Positions 16,357 to 26,859 of a stretch of DNA of 64,000 nt are shown piece by piece. This DNA comes from CAZWSX01 sp964636985 (GTDB taxonomy: Bacteria; Planctomycetota; Planctomycetia; Pirellulales; Pirellulaceae), in the NCBI GenBank assembly GCA_964636985.1, contig CAZWSX010000022.1:1-64000 (forward strand), read 5' to 3'. How positions within the stretch are numbered: the stretch's first letter is position 1; the number at the start of each line of letters is the position of its first letter. Below the pieces are notes generated by a model that was not told the DNA's origin, made no database searches, and worked only from the letters and a program-made list of their open reading frames with translations. Made by a program: the position numbers and the translations under genes.

Positions 16357-16886
16357 CGATTCTCCGGCGCATGAGTTTCACCCAGCCTGTGACCGCGCGG
16401 CGTGGCCTTACCATCATGGAAGCGACTGTGGCGCTTTCGATTGCCGCGTTCACGGTCGCGATCGCCACGCAACTGATGGTCTCCTCGCACCGGGGGCAGC
16501 AACTTCAAACCCAACGGGAGCAGGCCCTGCGGGAGCTCGACAATGCCCTGGAGATGGCCTTTTGGATGGATCAGTCGCAGTTGGAAAACACTTCGCTTGA
16601 AAAAGTGGCCCGCACCATTGTCGAGACGGCGCAGGCGACCGGCACGGCCCCCGACGGACTGGCCATTGCGCTGACTATCACCGACGATCCCTCGATGCCC
16701 CAAACCAAACGGATCGACGCGGTGGCAAGTTATCGCGAAAAGGGCTCGGACACGACTCTCACGCTCCCCACCATCTCGATTTGGCGAAGCACTTCATCGG
16801 TTGCTGAAGCTTCCATTCCTGAAGCATCCGAATCCCCAACCTCTGGAACTCAAGCGTCTAATCCTCTCCCGGAGGCCGCCCCATGA
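16353..16886 (+). CDS. Pseudopilin-like protein
   Basis: A short basic leader ends in RRGLTIMEATVALSIAAFTVAIATQLM. This is a prepilin-type N-terminus: a prepilin peptidase site after Gly, then a hydrophobic helix with Glu at position 5 of the mature chain (T-I-M-E). The remaining 140 residues are soluble and end in a Ser/Pro/Glu-rich tail. The start overlaps the fused GspF gene by ATGA and the end overlaps the next gene by 4 bases. It would be a minor pseudopilin assembled by the GspF proteins. Confidence 0.7.
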   Translation: MTILRRMSFTQPVTARRGLTIMEATVALSIAAFTVAIATQLMVSSHRGQQLQTQREQALRELDNALEMAFWMDQSQLENTSLEKVARTIVETAQATGTAPDGLAIALTITDDPSMPQTKRIDAVASYREKGSDTTLTLPTISIWRSTSSVAEASIPEASESPTSGTQASNPLPEAAP

Positions 16887-17422
16887 CCAGCAATCCCTTT
16901 TCCCTCAACAAGGCTTCGATGGCACGTCGTTCTGGTACGAGCCTGTTGGAAATGATGGTTATCATTTCGATGATGGCGGTCATCCTCCCTTCAGTCACCG
17001 TCGCCCTGGCGGGGATCGCCAAAACGGTGCGCAATCAGCGCCGTGCGGAGGAAGCTGGCCGAATTGCCGAGCGTCTTGTGCAGCAGGTTCGCAGCGATGC
17101 GCATCGGTCGCAGGGGCCGATCGACGTCGCCGCCGATAAAATGGTTTGCTGGTTGCCCGGCGAAATCGAAGTTACGTATACCCTGCCAGGCGAAACCGCC
17201 GCGGTGGCCGGCATTGAGCGCATAGAGAGATCGGGACCACGCATCCTAAGCCGGCAGAGTTTTCAATTGGCGGCCGGCGAGCGAGCTTCGTTTTCGATCT
17301 ACCGGACCAGCGAGTTTCTCAACGCCCCCGCCGTCATCGAGCTGCGGTTTGAGAATGAAGTGAAGTCACGCGGCTGGCGCGTGATTGCGGCGGCACCCCA
17401 GACGGAGATCCGCCATGAATAG
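16883..17422 (+). CDS. Pseudopilin-like protein
   Basis: The prepilin N-terminus is GTSLLEMMVIISMMAVILPS, with Glu at position 5 after the cleavage Gly. It is followed by a soluble beta-rich domain (179 residues in all). It overlaps the preceding pseudopilin gene by ATGA and the following gene by 8 bases. Hydrophobic pattern and gene order suggest a minor pseudopilin resembling GspH to GspJ, but the type cannot be fixed. Confidence 0.7.
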   Translation: MTSNPFSLNKASMARRSGTSLLEMMVIISMMAVILPSVTVALAGIAKTVRNQRRAEEAGRIAERLVQQVRSDAHRSQGPIDVAADKMVCWLPGEIEVTYTLPGETAAVAGIERIERSGPRILSRQSFQLAAGERASFSIYRTSEFLNAPAVIELRFENEVKSRGWRVIAAAPQTEIRHE

Positions 17423-17795
17423 ACGAACGCAACGCGGCGGTTGGGGGCTGATGGCAGTTCTCGTCGTATTGGGCGTGATCGTCGCTCTCGGCGGAATGTT
17501 GATGAGCAGCATGGTGCGGCAACGGCGCGAGATGCGATATCGCCTTGAAGTACAACAAGCCCGCTGGTTGGCTGCCTCGGTCGTCCGTATGACGTCCGGC
17601 GAAGTGGAAGAATCGTCGCGTGCCACGTGGAAGCCATCGCTCGCCGTTAATTCGCCGATTGCGGAGTTGCGCGCCCGCATCGAAGTTGACCGCTCGAACG
17701 CGAACTTGGGCGAACGACGCGTCGTCGTCGAAACGTCCGAAAACGGAAAGAGTCGCATCGTTTACTCGGAACTCCTTGTTGGTCCGTCCAAATAG
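17415..17795 (+). CDS. Small membrane-anchored pseudopilin-operon protein
   Basis: From the ATG at 17415 the product is 126 residues. A basic N-terminus (MNRRTQRGGWGLMAVLVV) precedes one hydrophobic helix (12-31) and a soluble domain with basic residues. There is no Glu at position 5 after the Gly, so it resembles GspK-type or PilX-type proteins more than a standard pseudopilin. It overlaps the preceding gene by 8 bases and belongs to the same operon. Confidence 0.6.
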   Translation: MNRRTQRGGWGLMAVLVVLGVIVALGGMLMSSMVRQRREMRYRLEVQQARWLAASVVRMTSGEVEESSRATWKPSLAVNSPIAELRARIEVDRSNANLGERRVVVETSENGKSRIVYSELLVGPSK

Positions 17796-17822
17796 TCTTA
17801 TTGCGATCCTGGACACCTGCTC

Positions 17823-18839
17823 ATGAACTCATCTTGCACTACAAAGCGTCTTGGATTCACGTTGGTCGAACTCCTCGTGGTGATCGCGATTATCGGCATC
17901 CTGGTGGCCCTGTTGCTTCCAGCAATTCAGGCCGCGCGAGAAGCCGCGCGACGAAACCAATGCGGGAACAATGTGGCGCAAATGATTCTCGCGGTGCATC
18001 ACTACGCCGACGCGCATTCGGTTTATCCCGCCGGAACGAGCGATGTTGCGGGACCAATCGCCAACTCGGTCAATGGTTATCATCACGGTTGGTTGGGGAG
18101 AATCTTGCCCGGCCTCGACGAAGCCACCCGTTTCAACAAGACCGACTACAAGGTAAGCGTCTACCATCCCAACAACGCGCCGTTGCGGAACGTTGCCCCG
18201 TCGTTCTGTCGTTGCCCCAGTGCCCCGGTGGGCAATGGCTGGACCAGCAACTACGCCGCCTGTCACCATGACGGCGAAAAGCCCATCGACGCCAACGACA
18301 GCGGCGTGTTCTTCCTCAACAGCCGCGTGTCCGATCGCCACGTGACCGACGGCCTTTCCTACACGCTCTTCCTTGGCGAAAAACACCTCGACACCTACGA
18401 CCTGGGCTGGTTCTCCGGAACGCGCGCGACGTTGCGGAACACGGGGTCGATGGAAACGGCCCGTTCCATAGCCTCGCTGACGAGCAATCCACCTACGACC
18501 GATTTCGAATACAGCTGGACCACCTCTGGTGGGAGGGCGCCCAACGGCATGCGGAACTGGCAGGCCCCAGCCATTCTTTCGTCCAACTCCGTGGTCGACG
18601 GCGAAGAAAAGCAAGTCGACCCCAGCCTGAGCGTCCCACCGCCCGGCGCGCCGGCCTCGTACACCATGGCGCTCGCCAGCCCGGCTTGGGTAGGCGGCTT
18701 CGGCAGCTTCCACAACGGAGGATTCCTCAGCGCTTTCGGCGACGGGAGTGTGCGCTACATTCCGTTCGGCACCAATCAAACGGTCTATCGCCGCTTCGGA
18801 CACCGTTCCGACGGAGCCATCCCAGTGGCCGTTTGGTAA
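17823..18839 (+). CDS. DUF1559 H-X9-DG pseudopilin-like protein
   Basis: The N-terminus has the classic prepilin sequence RLGFTLVELLVVIAIIGILVALLLPA, which continues into the DUF1559 signature IQAAREAARRNQC. The C-terminus contains the planctomycete H-X9-DG motif (FHNGGFLSAFGDGSVRYI). At 338 residues it is typical of the family, which exists in dozens of paralogs per planctomycete genome and is presumed to be processed by prepilin peptidase and displayed outside. It lies 27 bases after the pseudopilin operon, so it is probably the terminal, possibly major, exported subunit of that system. Confidence 0.9.
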   Translation: MNSSCTTKRLGFTLVELLVVIAIIGILVALLLPAIQAAREAARRNQCGNNVAQMILAVHHYADAHSVYPAGTSDVAGPIANSVNGYHHGWLGRILPGLDEATRFNKTDYKVSVYHPNNAPLRNVAPSFCRCPSAPVGNGWTSNYAACHHDGEKPIDANDSGVFFLNSRVSDRHVTDGLSYTLFLGEKHLDTYDLGWFSGTRATLRNTGSMETARSIASLTSNPPTTDFEYSWTTSGGRAPNGMRNWQAPAILSSNSVVDGEEKQVDPSLSVPPPGAPASYTMALASPAWVGGFGSFHNGGFLSAFGDGSVRYIPFGTNQTVYRRFGHRSDGAIPVAVW

Positions 18840-18935
18840 CAGTCCCACTCCCCCTCGCCTTCGACTCCCCTTCTCCCCATCCTTACCCGCCACAAATAAT
18901 CCGCCGCGCGCAAACGAGATTGTCCGCGCCACGTC

Positions 18936-19502
18936 TTACTTCGCTTGAGGTTCCTCGGTCACTTCGAAGACCGGCAGATCGTTTCGAAAGATCACGCGGC
19001 GGATTTCACTAAGCGGGATGATCTCGGTCATATCCGACTGGTGGAGATACTCGATTTCGAGGTAGTCGGTTCCGATGCTCACAATCCGATGGACGTCCGA
19101 GCCGAAGTTGATGTAGTTGGAACGCTCGATCGTTTCTTGCTGCTGAGTCAGTTCCCGCTGCAACTTGAGGATTTCCTCGGTCGAGTCCCTTCGCGTTCGC
19201 GCTTCAGTAATGTTTGCCCGCATCACGATCCTGCGCTCCGTTTTCTCTCGGCTGAATTCGGTGGCTTTCGCGCGGGCCTCGACGTGCGCGGCGTGCTGCT
19301 CCTCCGTCATTGCGTGCAGCGCCATGCTGGTGTTTCGTTCGTCGTAGGTCACTCCTACGTAAGCGAAACCCTTAAGACGCTCGAGCAGTGAGTTCGGCGG
19401 CGCGCTAGCCGGCTTGTCCTGGCAATAAACCACGCCCAGCAGTGTGAACCCAATCAACAGCGCCGCGGCGCCCAACGGAAAAACAGAACGTGCAAATCGC
19501 AT
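18936..19502 (-). CDS. Hypothetical exported protein with coiled coil
   Basis: The ATG at 19502, preceded by GAGGG at good spacing, gives 188 residues; a longer frame to 19577 is less likely. A signal peptide or membrane anchor (MRFARSVFPLGAAALLIGFTLLGVVYC) is followed by a charged helical region (about residues 60-120, Glu/Arg/Gln-rich, likely coiled coil). A C-terminal beta-rich part (HRIVSIGTDYLEIEY...IRRVIF) resembles a small Sm-like or barrel fold. No family recognised. The opposite-strand gene at 17823 ends about 100 bases away. Confidence 0.6.
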   Translation of the reverse strand: MRFARSVFPLGAAALLIGFTLLGVVYCQDKPASAPPNSLLERLKGFAYVGVTYDERNTSMALHAMTEEQHAAHVEARAKATEFSREKTERRIVMRANITEARTRRDSTEEILKLQRELTQQQETIERSNYINFGSDVHRIVSIGTDYLEIEYLHQSDMTEIIPLSEIRRVIFRNDLPVFEVTEEPQAK

Positions 19503-19596
19503 GGCCAGATCCCTCGTGGAAGCAACAAAGCAAGATTTCGGCACTGCTATCAGTTTACGTAGCCAGCGAACAGCCATGCGACAAAATGTTTCACCC

Positions 19597-20514
19597 TCAT
19601 CGATGGATGAGACACCTCGGTAGCGCCTGTTTCAGCCGCTCGACTCCCTCCTGCGTGACCTGCGTCTCGTAAAGGCGAAGGGACGTCAAGTTCGAGATTC
19701 CCACCAGGTGCACAAGCCCGGCATCGGTCACTTGGGTACGGTCGAGGTAGAGAAGTTGCAAGTGCTCGAGTTTCGATAGCCTGGCGAGCCCACGATCAGT
19801 GACGCCCGTGGAGATGAGATAGAGCCTCTGTAGCTCCGAAAGCTCTTGCACGTGTTCCAAGCCCGCGTCGGTGATGGCGGTCTCGTCCAGATAAAGCCAC
19901 TCTAAGCGTTTCAGTTCGCGCAGAAGTGCAAGGTCGTCATCGGTGACGGAACTTTGTCGCAAATCCAACGCCAAGAGGCGATTGAACCGCCCCACCATGC
20001 CGAGGTCGAGATCTTTTGCCTGCGGGGCCCATACCTCGGACACGTCGAGAAAGAAGTTGCTCCCCAGCGCGGGCGCGAGCCACTCGTACGCAGAGTCCGG
20101 CAAGATATCAGGCCAACGGTGATAATAGACTCTGCCCCCGTGCGCAAGGATCGATTCGATGCACGCGCGCTGTTGGCGAGCCAACTCCAACTCTCGCGCC
20201 AACCAACTGCACGGAATCGCGATCACCGGAACCATCAACAGCAGCGTCGACAAGCCAAACTGCATTTTCGCCTTGAAGAATCGGCTCGCAACAATGACCA
20301 CGCCCAGCAGCAAAAGCAGAACGGCCGTAACGGCCACCGCAACCAGGACCGCGAATCCCTTCTGCTCGTTGAACCAAAACCATCGGTAGCGGGCGGAGAC
20401 GACAAGAAAACCCTGCAGCAACAGGACCAACATCAGGAACTTAGCGGTTGTCGGTGCATACCAGGGCGGCCTAGGCGCTGGGATTGTCGCACGGTTGCCA
20501 AGATCCGAGGACAT
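19597..20514 (-). CDS. Leucine-rich repeat membrane protein
   Basis: The ATG at 20514 gives 305 residues; an in-frame ATG at 20574 would add 20. Three hydrophobic segments lie in the first 110 residues (FLMLVLLLQGFLVV, VAVAVTAVLLLLLGVVIV, LLLMVPVIAIPC). The C-terminal half has six or so LRR units with the pattern L..L.L..T.VTD.GL..L, ending with the last repeat at residue 300. This planctomycete type of membrane-anchored LRR protein is common and of unknown role; such repeats usually bind proteins. It lies 94 bases upstream of the gene at 18936 on the same strand. Confidence 0.8.
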   Translation of the reverse strand: MSSDLGNRATIPAPRPPWYAPTTAKFLMLVLLLQGFLVVSARYRWFWFNEQKGFAVLVAVAVTAVLLLLLGVVIVASRFFKAKMQFGLSTLLLMVPVIAIPCSWLARELELARQQRACIESILAHGGRVYYHRWPDILPDSAYEWLAPALGSNFFLDVSEVWAPQAKDLDLGMVGRFNRLLALDLRQSSVTDDDLALLRELKRLEWLYLDETAITDAGLEHVQELSELQRLYLISTGVTDRGLARLSKLEHLQLLYLDRTQVTDAGLVHLVGISNLTSLRLYETQVTQEGVERLKQALPRCLIHR

Positions 20515-20815
20515 ATTCGTTGTCCCACAGGCGAAGCAGCTAGAATCAAAGAGTATCAGCCGCATTTGAGGCAAGCTGTGGACAACTATACGGGACCTGT
20601 CAGGCCGTTGTTTCGATCCGAAGCTGAGATATGGTCGAGATCACGGCTTCGATAACTCCACGACAAAGCCACCCACGAATAGCTTGCCCTTGCGTGCGGC
20701 ATGCCGCATCACCCACTTTCAGATCCCAGGTCCCGGTGAACTCTTCACGTTGGCCAGTCTTTCAGGCTAAAGTGGAGGGCACAGCAGGACAAGGATCTCA
20801 CCAACGATACGATTG
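20515..20815. other. Intergenic region between divergent genes
   Basis: Divergent spacer holding the promoters of the LRR gene and the PSCyt1 gene. I find no open frame or RNA gene in it, and no clear promoter by eye. Confidence 0.4.
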
Positions 20816-23632
20816 ATGGCCATGCGATTTCGATATTCGTCACCCGAGCGTTCTGGCGCACTGGCAGCATTCGCTTGCACCCTGGCGCTATTCTTTTGGG
20901 TTAACTCGGCTACCGCCGACGAGCCTTCCCTCGCCAACCAGGTGGCCAAGCTCTTGCATCGCCGCTGCGGCGAGTGTCACGGCGCTACCAAGCAAGAAGC
21001 GGGCCTTCGCTTCGACCGCTGGGGGGATGAACTTCCCACCAGCGACAGCGGACCGGCGATTGTCGCGCGGATGTGGTCGCAAGGGGAACTGCCACGGCGG
21101 ATTCAACTGCCGGCCGACGATGCCGAGCGGATGCCGCCCGCCGAGTCAGGCGAACTCCTCTCGCCAGACGAAATCGACCTGATCAAACGCTGGATCGAAG
21201 CTGGCGCCGAGCGTCCCACCGAGCGCGTCGCCGATCCCGCAACCAAGCACCGGATGTTCCAGCCTATTGATCTGGCGGCCGTCGCTGCCGGTCCACAGTC
21301 GATCGATGCCTTTGTTGATGCCGCGCTCGCCGAGCGAAAGTTGGTTCGCAACAGCCCAGCCGATCGCCGAACGCTCGTGCGACGCATCTTCCTGGACGTG
21401 CTCGGCTTGCCGCCCTCGCCTGAACAAGTCGAGGCTTTTGTTGCCAGCAACGACCCGCAAGCTTACGAAAAACTGATCGACGCCGCCCTTGCTTCGCCGC
21501 GCTACGGCGAACGCTGGGCGAGGCACTGGCTGGACGTGGTTCGCTTCGCCGAGAGTAACGGCTTCGAAACCAATACCGAACGCAAAAACGCCTGGCCCTA
21601 TCGCGACTACGTGATCGCCTCGCTCAACGCCGACAAGCCTTACGATCAATTCGTCCGCGAACAACTCGCCGGCGACGCATTGGGTGCACCGGTCGCCACC
21701 GGGTTTCTCGTGGGCGGATCGTACGACCAGGTGAAGAGTCCCGATCCGGTTCTCACTGCGCAGCAGCGGGCGGACGAGTTGCACGACATGATCAGCACGA
21801 CCGGTTCGGCCTTCATGGGGCTGACCGTCGGTTGTGCCCGCTGCCACAGCCACAAGTTCGATCCGATTCCGCAAACCGATTACTACGCCCTCAAGGCAGT
21901 GCTCGAAGGAGTCCAGCACGGCGAGCGGCCCGTAACCATTGAACCCGATGCCCAGCGAGAAAAGCACCGCCGCCAGGCGATCGCCGCGCTGGCCGAGACG
22001 ACGGCGCAGCTTGATCGCCTCGAATTGTTAGCCGATCCCTACGCAACGGCGCCTCGTCGTCCCGGCACACAGCCCGGCAAAAACGTCGAGCGGTTTTCGC
22101 CCGTCGAAGCCAAGTTCGTCCGCTTCAGCATCCAAGCCACCAACGGCAGCGAACCGTGCCTGGATGAACTGGAGGTCTTCTCGGCCGAAGAGACGCCCCG
22201 AAATGTCGCGCTCGCCACGAGTGGAGCGACGGCGACGTCTTCAAGTGATTTGCCCGGCTACCCGATCCACAAACTCGAGCACATCAACGACGGGCGATAC
22301 GGCAACGATCGAAGCTGGATTTCGAACGAAGCGGGCCGCGGCACGATGACGATCTCGTTCCCCACGAGCGAACGGATCGATCGTTTGGTGTGGAGCCGCG
22401 ACCGCAACGTCCCGCCGCAATTCACCGACCGGACGGCAACGCAATATGAAATCGCTGTCTCGCTCGATGGACAAGACTGGACCCTCGTCGCATCGCACGC
22501 CGATCGCGCTCCGTTTGGTTCGCCTGCCCCGACCGGAGGTGGCGGCGATAAAAATGGCGGTGAGGACGCATCGGCCGCTCTTCGCAACCGGTTGCAATCG
22601 AGGCAAAAGGAACTTGAACAGGAAATCGCCTCGCTCACCAGCGCCCCCATGGCCTATGTCGGCAACTTTGTCGGCGCGCAGCCGACGATGCGGCTCCATC
22701 GCGGCGACGTGACGCAGCCCCGCGAAGCGATCGCCCCCGGCGGACTCTCGGAACTCGGCAACGCTTGGCAGTTGCCGGCCGGTGCCCCCGAGAGCCAGCG
22801 GCGACAGAAGTTGGCCGAGTGGATTACGTCGCCCGAGCATCCTCTCACGGCGCGCGTGATCGCCAACCGCGTGTGGCAACATCACTTTGGAATCGGCCTC
22901 GTCGAAACGGCCAGCGACTTTGGCCGCGGCGGCGCGGTTTGCACCCATCCGGAGTTGCTCGATTTGCTCGCCGCGCGGCTGATCGAGTCGGGTTGGAGTC
23001 TCAAGACAATCCACCGCGACATCTTGTTGAGTGAAACCTACCGGCAAAGCAGCACGGCCCGCCAAGATGGCTTGGCGGTCGATTCCGGCTCGCGCTACCT
23101 ATGGCGATTTCCGCCGCGTCGCGTCGAAGCCGAAGTGGTGCGTGACGCCATGCTCAGCGCCAGCGGCGTGCTCGACTTACGGATGGGCGGTCCGGGCTTC
23201 GACTTGTTCGAGCCCAACGGCAACTACGTGAAGGTCTATCGCTCGCGCGCAACCTTCGGTCCCGAGACATTCCGCCGCATGGTCTACCAATCGAAGCCGC
23301 GGATGCAACTCGACGACACCTTCGGTGCGTTCGATTGTCCCGACGCCGGGCAAATCGCCCCCAAACGCCACCGCAGCACGACCGCGCTGCAAGCCCTCAA
23401 CTTGTTGAACAGCCCATTCGCGCTCGAACAATCACAACTAGCAGCAAAGCGACTGGAGACGGAAACGCCTGGCGACGTCACCCAACAAGTACGCCGCGCG
23501 TTTTGGAATACGTTTCAGCGATCTCCAGACGTCGAAGAACTTGCCGCCGCGATGGAACTCGTCGCCGAGCATGGCTTGGGTTCGCTGTGCCGCGCCTTGT
23601 TTAACGCCAACGAATTTTTGTACATCGAGTAA
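20816..23632 (+). CDS. PSCyt1-DUF1549-DUF1553 cytochrome-like protein with discoidin-like insert
   Basis: The 938-residue exported protein has a signal peptide (about 1-35) and an N-terminal cytochrome domain with CGECH (51-55) followed by GATKQEAGLRFD. The DUF1549 domain (about 155-380) has FLDVLGLPPSPEQVEAFV and RWARHWLDVVRFAESNGFE, with a second heme-type motif, CARCH, at 340-344. A region of about 120 residues (near 435-570: NVALATSGATATSSS, HINDGRYGNDRSWIS) resembles an F5/8 type C discoidin domain. The C-terminal DUF1553 domain has ANRVWQHHFGIGLVETASDFG. Such genes are nearly always followed by a DUF1501 gene, as here (23765). They are presumed to work together outside the cytoplasm in carbohydrate or glycoconjugate processing. 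Confidence 0.9.
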   Translation: MAMRFRYSSPERSGALAAFACTLALFFWVNSATADEPSLANQVAKLLHRRCGECHGATKQEAGLRFDRWGDELPTSDSGPAIVARMWSQGELPRRIQLPADDAERMPPAESGELLSPDEIDLIKRWIEAGAERPTERVADPATKHRMFQPIDLAAVAAGPQSIDAFVDAALAERKLVRNSPADRRTLVRRIFLDVLGLPPSPEQVEAFVASNDPQAYEKLIDAALASPRYGERWARHWLDVVRFAESNGFETNTERKNAWPYRDYVIASLNADKPYDQFVREQLAGDALGAPVATGFLVGGSYDQVKSPDPVLTAQQRADELHDMISTTGSAFMGLTVGCARCHSHKFDPIPQTDYYALKAVLEGVQHGERPVTIEPDAQREKHRRQAIAALAETTAQLDRLELLADPYATAPRRPGTQPGKNVERFSPVEAKFVRFSIQATNGSEPCLDELEVFSAEETPRNVALATSGATATSSSDLPGYPIHKLEHINDGRYGNDRSWISNEAGRGTMTISFPTSERIDRLVWSRDRNVPPQFTDRTATQYEIAVSLDGQDWTLVASHADRAPFGSPAPTGGGGDKNGGEDASAALRNRLQSRQKELEQEIASLTSAPMAYVGNFVGAQPTMRLHRGDVTQPREAIAPGGLSELGNAWQLPAGAPESQRRQKLAEWITSPEHPLTARVIANRVWQHHFGIGLVETASDFGRGGAVCTHPELLDLLAARLIESGWSLKTIHRDILLSETYRQSSTARQDGLAVDSGSRYLWRFPPRRVEAEVVRDAMLSASGVLDLRMGGPGFDLFEPNGNYVKVYRSRATFGPETFRRMVYQSKPRMQLDDTFGAFDCPDAGQIAPKRHRSTTALQALNLLNSPFALEQSQLAAKRLETETPGDVTQQVRRAFWNTFQRSPDVEELAAAMELVAEHGLGSLCRALFNANEFLYIE

Positions 23633-23650
23633 CTCTCAACCTTCGCTTTC

Positions 23651-23727
23651 CTCTCTGTGGCCTCCGTGCCTCTGTGTTTCAAAATCCTGAAATGGAAACA
23701 CAGAGACACAGAGGATACGGAGAGAAG
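23651..23727. repeat. Intergenic CTCTGTG/CACAGAG inverted repeat
   Basis: CTCTGTGTTTC (23670-23680) and GAAACACAGAG (23695-23705) pair perfectly around a 14-base loop. The flanking CTCTCTGTGGCCTCCGTGC and its imperfect complement extend the arms to about 30 bases with six mismatches. Related sequences are at 25244-25421, 26640-26858 and 63173-63206. Confidence 0.7.
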
Positions 23728-23764
23728 ATGCCTTAATAGCCAACACGAAAAAGATATTGCTGCT

Positions 23765-25243
<1,479 letters not shown>

Positions 25244-25421
25244 GGAATTCACCACCAAGCGAAGGAGAAGGGGAGACTGGGGGAATGGGAGATGGGGAGC
25301 GAAAGGCGTTACTTCGCAAATCAAAAATCACCAATCCCGAAATCACACTCCCCCTCTCCTCCGACTCCCCTTCCCCCCGTCTCTTCCTTCTCCGTGCCCT
25401 CCGTATCTCCGTGGTGAATCC
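25244..25421. repeat. Intergenic repeat with GA-rich/CT-rich arms and CTCCGTG element
   Basis: AATTCACCACCAAGCGAAGG (25246 on) is imperfectly complementary to the right end, CTCCGTATCTCCGTGGTGAA. Between them a G/A-rich run (about 25269-25297) mirrors a C/T-rich run (about 25348-25386). The whole interval could form one long imperfect cruciform between the DUF1501 gene and the gene at 25506. It belongs to the same family as the repeats at 23651, 26640 and 63173. Confidence 0.55.
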
Positions 25422-25505
25422 CCTCTCTCGCTCGGCGTGCAAAACCGGTTACCATTGGCCTGTACCCCTATCTGCTTCCTCTGATCGGCAAAGAAAACAC
25501 AGCAT

Positions 25506-26624
25506 ATGGATTGGTCGCGGCCGCCGTTGGATTTGAGTCGTTTGCGAGTCTTTCCGTTGGCGACCCGCAAGAGCTTGACGAAGGTCGACGAGATCGTGAT
25601 CGATCCCGATTCGACGCCCAAGCCCGTTTCAGAGTTCTTGTCGAAGCAGATCGACAATACCGCCGGCGCTGTCGCCGAGGCAGTTCGCCGAAAAGCGTCG
25701 GTAATGCTCCTCTTCGGCGCGCATTTGCTGCGGAACGGGAGCGTCCGCATCCTCGACCAAATGATGCAGCGCGGATGGCTCACGCACCTGGCGACCAACG
25801 GCGCGACGACCATCCACGACTGGGAATACAGCTGGCTTGGGCGATCGACCGAGAGCGTCCGCGACGGCGTCGCTCACGGAAATTTCGGCACGTGGGACGA
25901 GACGGGCCGAACGCTCAACCTGGCCGTGCTCGTCGCGGGAGCGGCCGACGAAGGCTATGGCCGCGGCGTCGGGCGATTCATCCATGAAGACGGCATCACC
26001 GTTCCCACATCCTGGGAACTCGAACAATCGATCTGCGGCGAGCCGACCCATCCGCTCACCGCCGCGCGGGCCGACTTGCTGGCTACGATTACCCGGCACC
26101 AAATTCCGGCTGGACGCTACACGATCGAGCACCCCTGGAAACAAACATCGCTTCTCGCGGCTGCGTTTCGCAACAACGTCCCCTTCTCGGTCCATCCAGG
26201 CATCGGGTACGACATCACGGCCACGCACCCCATGTTTTCCGGCGCAGGGCTCGGCCGCGGCGCGCATCGCGACTTTGCTCACTTTTGCGCCGCAGCCGAG
26301 GGGCTCGACCACGGCGTCGTCCTCTCGGTCGGCTCGGCCATCATGGGCCCGCAAGTCTTTGAAAAGAGTTTGAGCTGCGTCAACAACTTGCGATTGCTCG
26401 ACGGGCGCCCCATCGTGGAAGGGCACTCGATCCACATCGTCGACCTGCAAGATGGCGGCAACTGGGATTGGACCCAAGGCGAGCCTCCCAAGACGAATCC
26501 CGCCTACTACCTCCGCTTCTGCAAAAGCTTTGCCCGCATGGGCGGCGCCATGCACTATCTGCAATGCGACAACCTCGCCTTCGTCCACCATTTGTACGCC
26601 CGCTTAAAGACGATGGGGATCTAG
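25506..26624 (+). CDS. Conserved protein of unknown function paired with a PfkB kinase
   Basis: The 372-residue protein is soluble, without signal peptide. It has glycine-rich loops (MLLFGAHLLRNGSV, LATNGATTIHDWE, VSVGSAIMGPQVFEKSLS) suggestive of a nucleotide-binding alpha/beta fold. It also has several well-ordered polar motifs (SVHPGIGYDITATHPMFSG and DLQDGGNWDW). I do not recognise the family with certainty; a Rossmann-like enzyme in the deoxyhypusine synthase manner is one possibility. It is followed, across a repeat-filled gap, by a RfaE-like sugar kinase on the same strand, so a joint role in sugar or nucleotide-sugar metabolism is plausible. The start at 25506 is the first ATG after the repeat. 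Confidence 0.65.
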   Translation: MDWSRPPLDLSRLRVFPLATRKSLTKVDEIVIDPDSTPKPVSEFLSKQIDNTAGAVAEAVRRKASVMLLFGAHLLRNGSVRILDQMMQRGWLTHLATNGATTIHDWEYSWLGRSTESVRDGVAHGNFGTWDETGRTLNLAVLVAGAADEGYGRGVGRFIHEDGITVPTSWELEQSICGEPTHPLTAARADLLATITRHQIPAGRYTIEHPWKQTSLLAAAFRNNVPFSVHPGIGYDITATHPMFSGAGLGRGAHRDFAHFCAAAEGLDHGVVLSVGSAIMGPQVFEKSLSCVNNLRLLDGRPIVEGHSIHIVDLQDGGNWDWTQGEPPKTNPAYYLRFCKSFARMGGAMHYLQCDNLAFVHHLYARLKTMGI

Positions 26625-26639
26625 CTGTGTGGCACAGAA

Positions 26640-26858
26640 GGATTTTTGCCACAGAGGTCGCAGAGGGCTCAGAGAAGGAGGGGTCGAGAAAGATGGGGAC
26701 GACTTCTAATCACTTTGTTGACTATGAATCAATGAATCGGTCTACCTTGGTAACAAAACTTTTGTGAACAGACGCCAATGCATGCAGGCATGATGGTTTG
26801 CACCACCTTTTAGAACTCCCTCCGTGATCTCGGTGTCCTCTGTGGCAAAACTCCTTCC
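26640..26858. repeat. Intergenic inverted repeat with TTTTGCCACAGAGG arms
   Basis: TTTTTGCCACAGAGG near 26643-26657 and CCTCTGTGGCAAAAC near 26837-26851 are complementary, with partly matching flanks (CAGAGGGCTCAGAG and CTCCGTGATCTCGGTG). The arms are about 40 bases and the spacer about 150 bases. The right arm ends just before the ATG of the kinase at 26860. Confidence 0.6.
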
Positions 26859-26859
26859 T

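Noticed and set aside
26824..26859. GTG start for the sugar kinase
   Set aside because: It lies within the right arm of an intergenic repeat; the ATG at 26860 starts the conserved protein.
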